Shown here: positions 1-8,820 of the stretch, piece after piece | Numbering within the stretch: position 1 is the first letter of the stretch | Layout: every line of letters starts with the position of its first letter | Assembly (NCBI GenBank): GCA_964516515.1 | Contig: CAZEYA010000042.1 | Coordinates: forward strand, 1-25,367 | Reading direction: 5' to 3' | DNA: 25,367 nt | From: JANNOG01 sp964516515 | GTDB lineage: Bacteria; Actinomycetota; Actinomycetes; Actinomycetales; JBBAYJ01 | Translations under genes and position numbers: made by a program | Notes under the pieces: generated by a model | Databases searched by the model: none | Seen by the model: the letters and a program-made list of their open reading frames with translations, nothing else | Told to the model about the DNA's origin: nothing

Positions 1-1446
1 CCCCCCGGCCCACCAGGCCACGCTCGCTCCCGGCAGCCCGGCGACGGTGCGCGAGAGCACGGCCAGCCAGGCGGCGCCGGCGGCTGCCGGCCATGCCACG
101 ACGGTCGCGGCCGCCGGGGAGGCGACGGCGAGGACGGCCGCCAGCGTGGTCACCACCATTGTGGGCGCCACCACCGGGCCCGCCAGCAGGTTGGCCGGCA
201 CCGCGTACGTGGCCAGCGCCGGGTCGAGCAGGACGAGGATCGGGGTGACCGACACCTGGGCCGCGACGGTGATCGCCAGCGGGTAGCTGATCACCCGGGG
301 CAGCTTGGCCGGGAGGCGACCGGCCAGGGGCCGGGCAAGGCAGACGATGCCCGCGGTCGCGGCCGCGCTGAGCCCGAAGCCGTAGGACCGCGACAGCCAC
401 GGGTCGATGAGCAGCAACACCGTGCACGCCACCGCCAAGGCCGCCAGCGCACGCCCAGGCCGTCCGATGAGCAACCCGAGCAGCCCCACCCCACCCATCG
501 CCGCCGCTCGCAGCACGCTCGGGTCCGGGCGGGCCACCAGCACCAGGGCCGTCAGCGCCAGCGTCCCCGCCGCCACCTGCCGGCGGGGCCCTGCCCCGGA
601 GAAGGCGACCAGCGCCACCACACCCCCGCAGATCAACGTGACGTTGGCACCGGAGACGACCGTGAGATGGGACAAGCCCGCGACCCGCATGTCCTCGGCC
701 AGGTCATCGGGCAGGTCGGTGGTGTCGCCGACCGCCAGGCTGGGCAACAGGCCAGGCGCGTCACCGGGCAGCGGGGCCACCGCTTGCCGCAGTCGGCTCC
801 GGACGTGCTCGGCCGCACGCCATGGCCACCGGGGCTTCGCCAGGGCCAGGGGGTCGCCGCGGACCGTCAGTGAAGCGACGTAGGGCTCACTTCGGTCGCG
901 CGGCGGGCTCAACACACCGGTGAGGGTGTAGACGCCGTCCAGGCGGACCGTTGACCACGTCGGCCCGGCGGCCAGCAACGCCGGCGTGGACTGCGTCACG
1001 GTGGTCGAGCGCCACGACACGTCGAGCAACGCGACATCGACGAGCACCCGCCGTGCGTCGGGGTTCCACCGGCCGCCCGCCACCAGCCGCGGGTCGGACG
1101 TGACCCGGACCCTGGCCCTCACCGTCGCACCGCTGTCGGCGAGGGCTGTCATCGCGTCCGGATGCCGATGCCTGACATGCACAGCTCCCGCGGCGGACGT
1201 GATCCCCGCCGACACCGCGAACCCGGCCACAACGAGCAGCGCGATCACCGCGGCACGGGGCAGGGCCATCGTCCGGACCGCCAGCAGACACGCCGTGCCC
1301 ACGCCGAGCGTCGTTATCGCCAGCACGACACCGAGGTAGGGGCTGTGCCCGACCGTCAGCCACGCCGCGGCCCACGCGCCGAAGGCCACCGGCACCAGGG
1401 CCCACCCAGAACGTGCGTCAGACCGTGACGAGGTCGCGGATGCCAT
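1..1446 (-). CDS. comEC: ComEC/Rec2 DNA-uptake channel protein, 3' end beyond window
   Basis: The frame is open from an ATG at 1446 to the left edge, giving 482 codons without the C-terminus. ComEC is the inner-membrane channel that passes single-stranded DNA into the cell during transformation. The sequence begins with two hydrophobic helices, then a soluble beta-rich stretch (DUF4131-like, about residues 70–210). The Competence domain follows, with the family signature GLLPSLAVGDTTDLP and VVSGAN (residues 263–268) and several hydrophobic helices, including a DPWLSRSYGFGLSAAAT segment. The metallo-beta-lactamase-like C-terminal domain of actinobacterial ComEC would lie outside the window. 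The chosen ATG overlaps the end of comEA by 29 bp and has AAAAGGTG just upstream, so translation is probably coupled to comEA. A competing frame starting at 1405 is out of frame with the ComEC motifs and is a shadow. Confidence 0.9.
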   Translation of the reverse strand, partial: MASATSSRSDARSGWALVPVAFGAWAAAWLTVGHSPYLGVVLAITTLGVGTACLLAVRTMALPRAAVIALLVVAGFAVSAGITSAAGAVHVRHRHPDAMTALADSGATVRARVRVTSDPRLVAGGRWNPDARRVLVDVALLDVSWRSTTVTQSTPALLAAGPTWSTVRLDGVYTLTGVLSPPRDRSEPYVASLTVRGDPLALAKPRWPWRAAEHVRSRLRQAVAPLPGDAPGLLPSLAVGDTTDLPDDLAEDMRVAGLSHLTVVSGANVTLICGGVVALVAFSGAGPRRQVAAGTLALTALVLVARPDPSVLRAAAMGGVGLLGLLIGRPGRALAALAVACTVLLLIDPWLSRSYGFGLSAAATAGIVCLARPLAGRLPAKLPRVISYPLAITVAAQVSVTPILVLLDPALATYAVPANLLAGPVVAPTMVVTTLAAVLAVASPAAATVVAWPAAAGAAWLAVLSRTVAGLPGASVAWWAGG

Positions 1447-2317
1447 CGAACACCTTTTCGCCGATACCGGGCACCGAGCGCAGCTCTTCGACGCCGCCGA
1501 ACGGCCCCACGTCCTCGCGGTAGGCGATGATCCGCCCAGCCAGGACGGGCCCGATCCCGGGCAGGGCGTCTAGCCCCGCCTCGTCAGCGCGGTTGATGTC
1601 GACAAGGCTCCCCGGTCCCGGGCTGCCGGGTGTCCCAGCTCCAGGTACAGCACCACCAACCACGGCACTGCCACCACCGGCTGCACCGGGTGCCGCCGCG
1701 ATCTGACCGGGCGTGGGCACCATCACCAGTTCGCCGTCGACGACAGGACGGGCGAGGTTCACGCCGCCGGCGTCGGCCTCGCCGGAAAGGCCGCCTGCCG
1801 CGGCGACCGCGTCGATCACCCTGGCGCCACTCACGACCACCACCACGCCCGGCCGCGCGACAGCACCAGCCACGTGAACTGTCACCGACGGCGAAGGTGC
1901 GGCGCCCGTGGTGCCGACCACGGCCACCGCCGAATCCGTGGTGTCGGCGACGGCCGGGCCGTCCGCCATCGCGGAGCCGTCCGCCATCGCGGGACCCGTC
2001 GGCTCGCCGCTGGGTGCCGCAGACAAGACGAAGCCCTCGTCACCACCGGGAGCCACGGACCACCACCAGAGCAGCCCACCCGCCACCACCGCCGCGATGA
2101 GCGTGACCGCTATAGGACCGAGCAGCCCGCGCAGCCGGGCCACGGAGCGCCCCTCGTGCGGCAACGTGGGTGGGCTGCCGGAACGGTGCCGTCCCCGGCC
2201 GGCCCACACATCACCGCCCAGCCCGGGGCCGCCGTTCACGCGGTCCACCGTTGGGACGCTCGGCCGGCCCGCGGTCCGCAACCGGGCGAGCGGGTCTTGT
2301 GGGTCTCCGCTGCTCAT
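1418..2317 (-). CDS. comEA: ComEA-family DNA-binding competence protein
   Basis: This 299-residue protein is the membrane-anchored DNA receptor of the competence machinery, which hands double-stranded DNA to the ComEC channel encoded next. Residues 1–65 are a basic, disordered cytoplasmic tail. Residues 68–88 form one membrane helix ending in a WWW motif. Residues 90–143 are a low-complexity linker containing a short MADG repeat. Residues 145–201 are an SLBB (soluble ligand-binding beta-grasp) domain with VHVAGAVARPGVV. Residues 238–297 are the duplicated helix-hairpin-helix domain, with LPGIGPVLA (252–260) and VPGIGEKVF (282–290). The architecture and length match actinobacterial ComEA. About 100 bp separate it from leuS, and it overlaps comEC. 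Whether the organism is naturally transformable cannot be read from this. Confidence 0.93.
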   Translation of the reverse strand: MSSGDPQDPLARLRTAGRPSVPTVDRVNGGPGLGGDVWAGRGRHRSGSPPTLPHEGRSVARLRGLLGPIAVTLIAAVVAGGLLWWWSVAPGGDEGFVLSAAPSGEPTGPAMADGSAMADGPAVADTTDSAVAVVGTTGAAPSPSVTVHVAGAVARPGVVVVVSGARVIDAVAAAGGLSGEADAGGVNLARPVVDGELVMVPTPGQIAAAPGAAGGGSAVVGGAVPGAGTPGSPGPGSLVDINRADEAGLDALPGIGPVLAGRIIAYREDVGPFGGVEELRSVPGIGEKVFDGIRDLVTV

Positions 2318-2419
2318 GACTGCAGGGTTACGGACCCCGCCACCTCACGCCGTCACCGGCCATCGAGGCTGGGGACGGACACAACTGTCACGCGCTGTGG
2401 ATACCACCCGCGCCGACCA

Positions 2420-4984
<2,565 letters not shown>

Positions 4985-5026
4985 GGTGGTCTCCTCGTGG
5001 TGTCGGACTCGCCCGGACATGACGAA

Positions 5027-5099
5027 GCCCCTCGGACACCGAGGGGCCGCCGCGCTGATCCACCACCCGACGCAGCGGGGGCAGGTTGTTCAGCGCGGC
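5027..5099 (-). promoter_or_regulatory. candidate leuS attenuator: two adjacent hairpins
   Basis: Two exact inverted repeats lie between the leader peptide and leuS. Stem 1 pairs 5090–5099 with 5049–5058 (10 bp, 31-base loop) and contains the leader stop codon. Stem 2 pairs 5039–5047 with 5027–5035 (9 bp, all but one pair G-C-rich, 3-base loop) and resembles an intrinsic terminator, although only a weak U-stretch (CUUCGUC) follows. In the loop of stem 1, CCGCTGCG can pair with CGCGGCGG (8 bp including one G-U), which would compete with stem 1. A ribosome stalling on the Leu codons could therefore choose between folds. The arrangement is seen; the mechanism is inferred. Confidence 0.55.
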
Positions 5100-5122
5100 C
5101 CGATAAGGAGCCGAATCCGCAT
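5090..5122 (-). CDS. leuS leader peptide (MRIRLLIGPR)
   Basis: A 10-codon frame reads Met-Arg-Ile-Arg-Leu-Leu-Ile-Gly-Pro-Arg-stop, with tandem leucine codons CTC CTT at positions 5 and 6. A -10-like TAGGCT sits six bases upstream of the ATG, so the transcript probably starts at the ATG and the peptide is translated leaderless. The stop codon falls inside the upstream arm of a 10-bp inverted repeat. Leader peptides with attenuators have been predicted before leuS in some Streptomyces, which fits this reading. The frame is very short, so the call rests on context rather than coding statistics. Confidence 0.6.
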   Translation of the reverse strand: MRIRLLIGPR

Positions 5123-5128
5123 GACTGC

Positions 5129-5157
5129 AGCCTAGCCCGTCGTGACGTTCCGTCCTA
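5129..5157 (-). promoter_or_regulatory. probable leuS promoter
   Basis: TAGGCT (5134–5129 on the minus strand) is a plausible actinobacterial -10 box. Its expected start site coincides with the A of the leader ATG. The -35 at 17-bp spacing would be TAGGAC (5157–5152), which is a weak match. The stop codon of the truncated vapC overlaps this -35 region, so the toxin deletion ends right at the leuS promoter. Confidence 0.4.
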
Positions 5158-5310
5158 GTCAGCTGTGGGTTCGGCTACGGGCAGCCCAACAGCGGCGCAA
5201 GCCGCCAGCAATCGCGCGTGGGGTCGAGAGTTCAACCAGGCCACCAACGCCGCCGTGGGCCGCTCGCAACAGATCAGCTTGACCACAGCAGCAGAATCAA
5301 GGTGTATCAC
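5155..5310 (-). pseudogene. internally deleted VapC-like PIN toxin remnant
   Basis: A 51-codon frame starts at GTG 5310 and overlaps the antitoxin stop by GTGA, as in intact vapBC operons. Residues 1–30 match the start of a PIN-domain RNase, with MIHLDSAAVVKL carrying the first catalytic Asp. Residues 31–51 (HARLLAACAAVGLPVAEPTAD) resemble the extreme C-terminus of the same family (ARL-AAA-GLPV-P pattern). Intact VapC proteins run about 130 residues, so roughly 80 central residues, including the other acidic catalytic residues, appear to have been removed in frame. The product should be inactive as an RNase. The family assignment comes from the motif and the neighbouring antitoxin; no alignment was run. 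Confidence 0.65.
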
Positions 5311-5618
5311 CAGCGCTCCTGGTCACGCGCCTGTGAGAGGTCTGCCGCGACGTCGACGCCAGGATCACCGAGAACCGGGGGCACCGGGATGGCGCCCCTC
5401 GCAGCGGGCGCGGTGGCGCGGCCCTCGGCGACGAGGCGGTCGAGGGCGGAGTCGGAGCCGATGGGGATCAGGCGGGAAATGGGCTCGCCACGCTCCGTCA
5501 CTTCGAAGGCAGTGCCCTCACGAACCCTCGCAAGTACTCGACTGGTCTGTTGGTTGAGTTCGCGAACTCCGATCCGCTCACTGACGATCTTGTCGAACCT
5601 AGGTCTGACTAAGGTCAC
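5307..5618 (-). CDS. Phd/YefM (VapB-type) antitoxin
   Basis: This 103-residue protein has the Phd/YefM antitoxin core: IGVRELNQQTSRVLARVREG (residues 16–35), followed by EVTERGEPISRLIP. This fold binds the operon promoter through its N-terminus and blocks a toxin through its C-terminal tail (here the Ala/Pro-rich region after residue 60). The GTG start at 5618 is well supported by TTAGGAGA about six bases upstream. It overlaps the broken toxin frame by 4 bp. Because the partner is internally deleted, this is an orphan antitoxin that may still repress its own promoter or buffer a related toxin elsewhere. It is transcribed away from the adjacent tetR gene. Confidence 0.85.
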   Translation of the reverse strand: MTLVRPRFDKIVSERIGVRELNQQTSRVLARVREGTAFEVTERGEPISRLIPIGSDSALDRLVAEGRATAPAARGAIPVPPVLGDPGVDVAADLSQARDQERW

Positions 5619-5630
5619 GTGTTCTCCTAA

Positions 5631-5649
5631 TGGAACACTAGTGGTTCAA
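5631..5649. promoter_or_regulatory. inverted repeat in the tetR/vapB divergent promoter region
   Basis: The 38-bp gap between the antitoxin and tetR contains TGGAAC-N7-GTTCAA, a near-perfect dyad (5 of 6 arm positions pair) around an ACTAGT core. An AT-rich stretch, TAGATA/TATCTA (5650–5655), lies beside it and could serve as a -10 for the antitoxin transcript. The dyad is a likely operator for the TetR repressor, the antitoxin, or both. The gap is so short that one bound protein would affect both directions. Confidence 0.5.
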
Positions 5650-5656
5650 TAGATAC

Positions 5657-6199
5657 ATGACTGATCGGGCAAGGCAGGCGATCCTCGAGGCGGCGACGGC
5701 GACCCTGCCCGGCAACTCCGGCGCGTCCCTGGCCGACGTGGCGGCCGCGGCCGGGCTCGGCCGCACCACCGTGCACCGGCACTTCGCGACGCGTGAGGCA
5801 CTGCTGGCCGCCGTCGCCATCGCCGCCATCGATCGGCTCGACGCCGCGGTCGCCCAGTGCCACCTCGACGAGGTGCCGGCACCGGAGGCACTGCGACGAG
5901 TGGCGGAGGCCCTGATCCCGAGGTCGCACGAGTTCCGCTTCCTGTCCGTCGGGCCGGAGGTCTGGAAGCTGCACGAGCTCATCGAGCGCTGGTACCGCCT
6001 CGCCGACCGGCTGGAGGCCGTGGTGGACCGGGGCAAGGCCGATGGCGACATCCGCCTCGACCTGCCGACCGCGTGGCTGGTCGACCTGTTCAGCCAGGGC
6101 CTGGTCGCCGCCGGTGACTCCATCGACGACGGCCGGATCGCGCGCAACGACGCGCCGCGCCTGCTCGTCGAGGTACTACTGAACGGTGCCGGACGATGA
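5657..6199 (+). CDS. TetR-family transcriptional repressor
   Basis: This 180-residue regulator has an N-terminal helix-turn-helix (about residues 8–50: SLADVAAAAGLGRTTVHRHFATREALLAAV), the typical TetR DNA-binding layout. The C-terminal ligand-binding domain is rich in Leu and Trp and has no specific match I recognise. The ATG start follows the operator region closely and lacks a clear ribosome binding site, so it may be translated leaderless. The stop overlaps the ATG of the MFS gene (ATGA), so the two are co-translated. The inferred job is drug- or metabolite-responsive control of that exporter and of itself. The effector is unknown. Confidence 0.88.
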   Translation: MTDRARQAILEAATATLPGNSGASLADVAAAAGLGRTTVHRHFATREALLAAVAIAAIDRLDAAVAQCHLDEVPAPEALRRVAEALIPRSHEFRFLSVGPEVWKLHELIERWYRLADRLEAVVDRGKADGDIRLDLPTAWLVDLFSQGLVAAGDSIDDGRIARNDAPRLLVEVLLNGAGR

Positions 6200-7581
6200 C
6201 CCGGCGCCAGCGGGCACGCGCCGTGACAGCGAGTCCTCCGCAGACCCGCCGCCGCTGGCTGCCGCTGATCGGCGTCGAGGCGGCGACCGTGATGTCCGGC
6301 ACCGCCAACGGCATAACCAACGTCGTGCTGCCGTGGCTGGTTCTCGAACGCACCGGGAGCGCCGCCGCTGCCGGCCTCGTGGCAGCGGCGACCGCGTTGC
6401 CGCTGCTGCTGTCCTCCCTCGTCGCCGGCACGATCGTCGACCGGATCGGGCGCCGAAGGGCATCGATCATCTCCGACGTGCTCTCGGCACTTGCGGTTGC
6501 CGCCATCCCCTTCATCGACAGCTTCACCGACCTCAGCCTGATCTGGATCGTGGCCCTCGCCGCCCTCGGAGCGGTGTTCGACCCCGCCGGGGTCACCGCC
6601 CGCGAGTCGATGCTCCCGGCCGCGGCCATCGCTGCCCGCATCCGGCTGGAACGCATGAACGGCGTCCACGAGGCGATGTGGGGGCTGTCCTTCGTCATCG
6701 GCCCAGGCGTCGGCGGTGTCCTCATCGGCGTCATCGGACCCGAGAACGCGCTGTGGGCGACCGCCGCGGCCTTCGTCGCATCGGCACTCGTCATGGTCCT
6801 GGTGCGGGTCCCGGAGTCCGGCAGACCGGCTCGAGTCCCGCGCAGCCGGCGCACCTCGTGGCTCGCCGACACCCGCGAGGGCCTGCTGCACGTCTGGCGC
6901 GACAAGCTACTGCTCAGCGTCGCGCTGTACGGCACGGTGCTGACCGGTACCTACCTGCCGGTCGAGGGGGTGCTGCTGCCGGTGTACTTCCAGGAGCAGG
7001 ATCATCCCGAGCGGCTGGGCTTCCTGCTGCTGGTGATGAGCGTCGGCTGGATCGGCGGCTCGCTCCTCTACGGCGCGATCGGTCATCGCCTGCCACGGCG
7101 AGTGACGTTCATCACGGCATCGATCGGCACCACGGTGGCACTGATCCCCATGGTGTTCCTGCCGCCCTACCCAGTGCTACTCGCCGCGGGGGCCATGACG
7201 GGATTCCTGTTCGGGCCGGTCAACCCGATGATCAACCTCGTGCTGCAACTGCGCTCCCCCGAGGCGCTGCGCGGCCGGGTCATCGGCCTTGTGACCTCAG
7301 CCGGCTACGCCGCCGGACCGGCGGGTTACCTGCTGGCGGGCCCCCTGGTGGAGTGGCTCGGACTGCGACCGGCATTCGCGATTATCGTCGGCGCTGTCGT
7401 GATGGCCGGCTTCCTGTCGCTCTTCCTGCGACCGCTGCGGCAGTTGGACACCCTCGACGCTGCGGCCTCGCACCCCCACGAGCCGCACCAGCCCTGCCCA
7501 CCCGGAGTACCGGTCGTCGGTGGCGACGTCATCGACCTGCGCGGCGATCCAACGAGGTGGGAGCGGGCGCGCACCCGCTGA
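6196..7581 (+). CDS. MFS transporter, probable drug exporter
   Basis: This 461-residue membrane protein has about 12 hydrophobic helices. MFS motif A appears as GTIVDRIGRRR (residues 78–88) between helices 2 and 3. A Pro/Gly-rich stretch, GAVFDPAGVTARESMLP, sits in the helix-4 region, typical of the MFS_3/enterobactin-exporter-like group. It probably exports a small molecule using the proton gradient. The first 20 residues are basic and cytoplasmic, and the last 35 are a soluble tail. Its ATG overlaps the tetR stop by 4 bp, so it is the likely target of that repressor. The substrate cannot be predicted from sequence. Confidence 0.88.
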   Translation: MTRRQRARAVTASPPQTRRRWLPLIGVEAATVMSGTANGITNVVLPWLVLERTGSAAAAGLVAAATALPLLLSSLVAGTIVDRIGRRRASIISDVLSALAVAAIPFIDSFTDLSLIWIVALAALGAVFDPAGVTARESMLPAAAIAARIRLERMNGVHEAMWGLSFVIGPGVGGVLIGVIGPENALWATAAAFVASALVMVLVRVPESGRPARVPRSRRTSWLADTREGLLHVWRDKLLLSVALYGTVLTGTYLPVEGVLLPVYFQEQDHPERLGFLLLVMSVGWIGGSLLYGAIGHRLPRRVTFITASIGTTVALIPMVFLPPYPVLLAAGAMTGFLFGPVNPMINLVLQLRSPEALRGRVIGLVTSAGYAAGPAGYLLAGPLVEWLGLRPAFAIIVGAVVMAGFLSLFLRPLRQLDTLDAAASHPHEPHQPCPPGVPVVGGDVIDLRGDPTRWERARTR

Positions 7582-7637
7582 GCGGCCCAGATCACGCACC
7601 GCAGTGCTTGTGAACACCACACCGGTGCGGCAAGACT

Positions 7638-7652
7638 GCGGGAGGATCCCGC
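7638..7652 (+). other. short GC hairpin before the sdh operon
   Basis: GCGGGA-GGA-TCCCGC forms a perfect 6-bp stem with a 3-base loop between the MFS stop and the sdh operon start. No U-tract follows. It could be a weak terminator for the exporter transcript or part of the sdh leader. Confidence 0.35.
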
Positions 7653-7689
7653 GATGGCGCGGGCCCGGTTGCATGGAGGGACCACCCTG

Positions 7690-7971
7690 ATGACGGGCAA
7701 CGACGAACTCACCCGCGCGGCCACGGCGGTGGCCGACCTACGGCGATGCGTGGCTGGGCTGCAGACCCGGTTCGGTGACACCGTCGACGTGCGACGGCTG
7801 CGGGACGACGTCGCTCGACTGGTGGCCGACCTCAACCTCCTCGCGGGCGAGGTCCCGGCGACGGGTGGCGCCAAGCCGGCCGAGATCGTGTACATCCCCG
7901 ACGAGGACTACGACCCCTCGTTCTGGGCCGACGCAGAAGACGAGGGCCTCGGCGCTCGCAGGAAGGCCTGA
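7690..7971 (+). CDS. small acidic conserved protein heading the sdh operon (Rv0250c-like by position)
   Basis: This 93-residue soluble protein has an N-terminal amphipathic helical region (residues 5–55, heptad-like Leu/Val/Ala spacing) and an acidic C-terminus with EIVYIPDEDYDPSFWADAEDEG. There is no membrane helix and no recognised catalytic motif. I chose ATG 7690 because GGAGGG lies nine bases upstream; an in-frame ATG at 7654 would add 12 residues and overlap the hairpin. It ends four bases before the membrane subunit, so it belongs to the operon. In M. tuberculosis a protein of similar size (Rv0250c) holds the same position before the sdh genes. The function is unknown; an assembly or regulatory role is only a guess. 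Confidence 0.75.
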   Translation: MTGNDELTRAATAVADLRRCVAGLQTRFGDTVDVRRLRDDVARLVADLNLLAGEVPATGGAKPAEIVYIPDEDYDPSFWADAEDEGLGARRKA

Positions 7972-7975
7972 CCCC

Positions 7976-8809
7976 ATGGCAACCGACACGACTCCCGCGA
8001 CACCCGGCCCGCCCCCCACCGGTGTCGGCGCGTCGAGCCGGGCCCAGATCGCCGCCCGGACGCTGCGCACCGACCGGTGGTGGGTCGGCCCGCTGCTGAC
8101 CGTCCTGGGACTGTCCTTCTTCGTCCTGTACGCGTTCATCCGCACCGTGACTCAGGCCCACTACTGGGTGGACGACTACCACTACCTGACACCGTTCGCC
8201 TCACCGTGCGTCAGCGCGAGTTGCGTACCCGGCTCCTCCCACTTGGGCACCTGGTTCGGGGAGTTCCCACCTCTCATCCCGCTGGCGGTCGTGACCCTGC
8301 CGTTCCTGCTCGGCTTCCGGTTGACCTGCTATTACTACCGCAAGGCCTACTACCGCGCCTTCTGGCTCTCGCCCCCGGCCTGTGCGGTGCCCGAGCGGCA
8401 CAGCACCTACACCGGGGAGACGCGATTCCCGCTGGTCCTGCAGAACGCCCATCGGTACTTCTTCTACGCCGCGGTCCTCATCTCGGTCATCAACACCTAC
8501 GACGCCGTTCTGGCGTTCCATTCGCCCAGCGGATTCGGCTTCGGCCTCGGCAATGTCATCCTCGTCACCAACGTCGTGCTGCTGTGGGCCTACACGCTGT
8601 CGTGCCACTCCTGCCGACACATCACATTGGGCCGGATCAACAACTTCTCCAAGAACCCGGTGCGGTACTGGATGTGGCAGCAGGTCAGCAAGCTGAACCG
8701 CCGCCACATGACGTTGGCGTGGGTGACGCTGGGCAGCCTGATCTTCACCGACGCCTACATCGCCCTGCTGTCGGCGGGCACCATCTCCGACCTCCGGTTC
8801 ATCGGCTGA
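7976..8809 (+). CDS. sdhC: succinate dehydrogenase membrane anchor subunit (Sdh1 type)
   Basis: This 277-residue protein has five predicted membrane helices at about residues 36–57, 98–118, 161–181, 190–210 and 245–267. Histidines at helix ends (H159, H211, H215, H244) are candidate haem or quinone ligands. Its size and five-helix plan match the single large anchor of mycobacterial Sdh1 (Rv0249c), not the paired SdhC/SdhD anchors, and no sdhD follows. It would dock the SdhA/SdhB head to the membrane and pass electrons to menaquinone. The start is ATG 7976 with GGAAGG upstream. The same frame stays open further upstream, but that part is a shadow of the preceding gene. Confidence 0.85.
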   Translation: MATDTTPATPGPPPTGVGASSRAQIAARTLRTDRWWVGPLLTVLGLSFFVLYAFIRTVTQAHYWVDDYHYLTPFASPCVSASCVPGSSHLGTWFGEFPPLIPLAVVTLPFLLGFRLTCYYYRKAYYRAFWLSPPACAVPERHSTYTGETRFPLVLQNAHRYFFYAAVLISVINTYDAVLAFHSPSGFGFGLGNVILVTNVVLLWAYTLSCHSCRHITLGRINNFSKNPVRYWMWQQVSKLNRRHMTLAWVTLGSLIFTDAYIALLSAGTISDLRFIG

Positions 8810-8820
8810 AGGCGGACGAC

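Noticed and set aside
887..1405. A 172-codon minus-strand frame at the start of comEC
   Set aside because: The ComEC motifs (VVSGAN, GLLPSLAVGD) are in the neighbouring frame; this one is Arg/Gly-rich noise.
7609..7624. CRP/GlxR- or Rex-like half site TTGTGAACACCACA before the sdh operon
   Set aside because: Only the left half matches; the right half lacks TCACA or TTCACAA, so I do not call an operator.
8077..8820. N-terminal extension of sdhA into sdhC
   Set aside because: The open frame is a shadow of sdhC. GTG 8821 has a ribosome binding site and begins the normal SdhA sequence.
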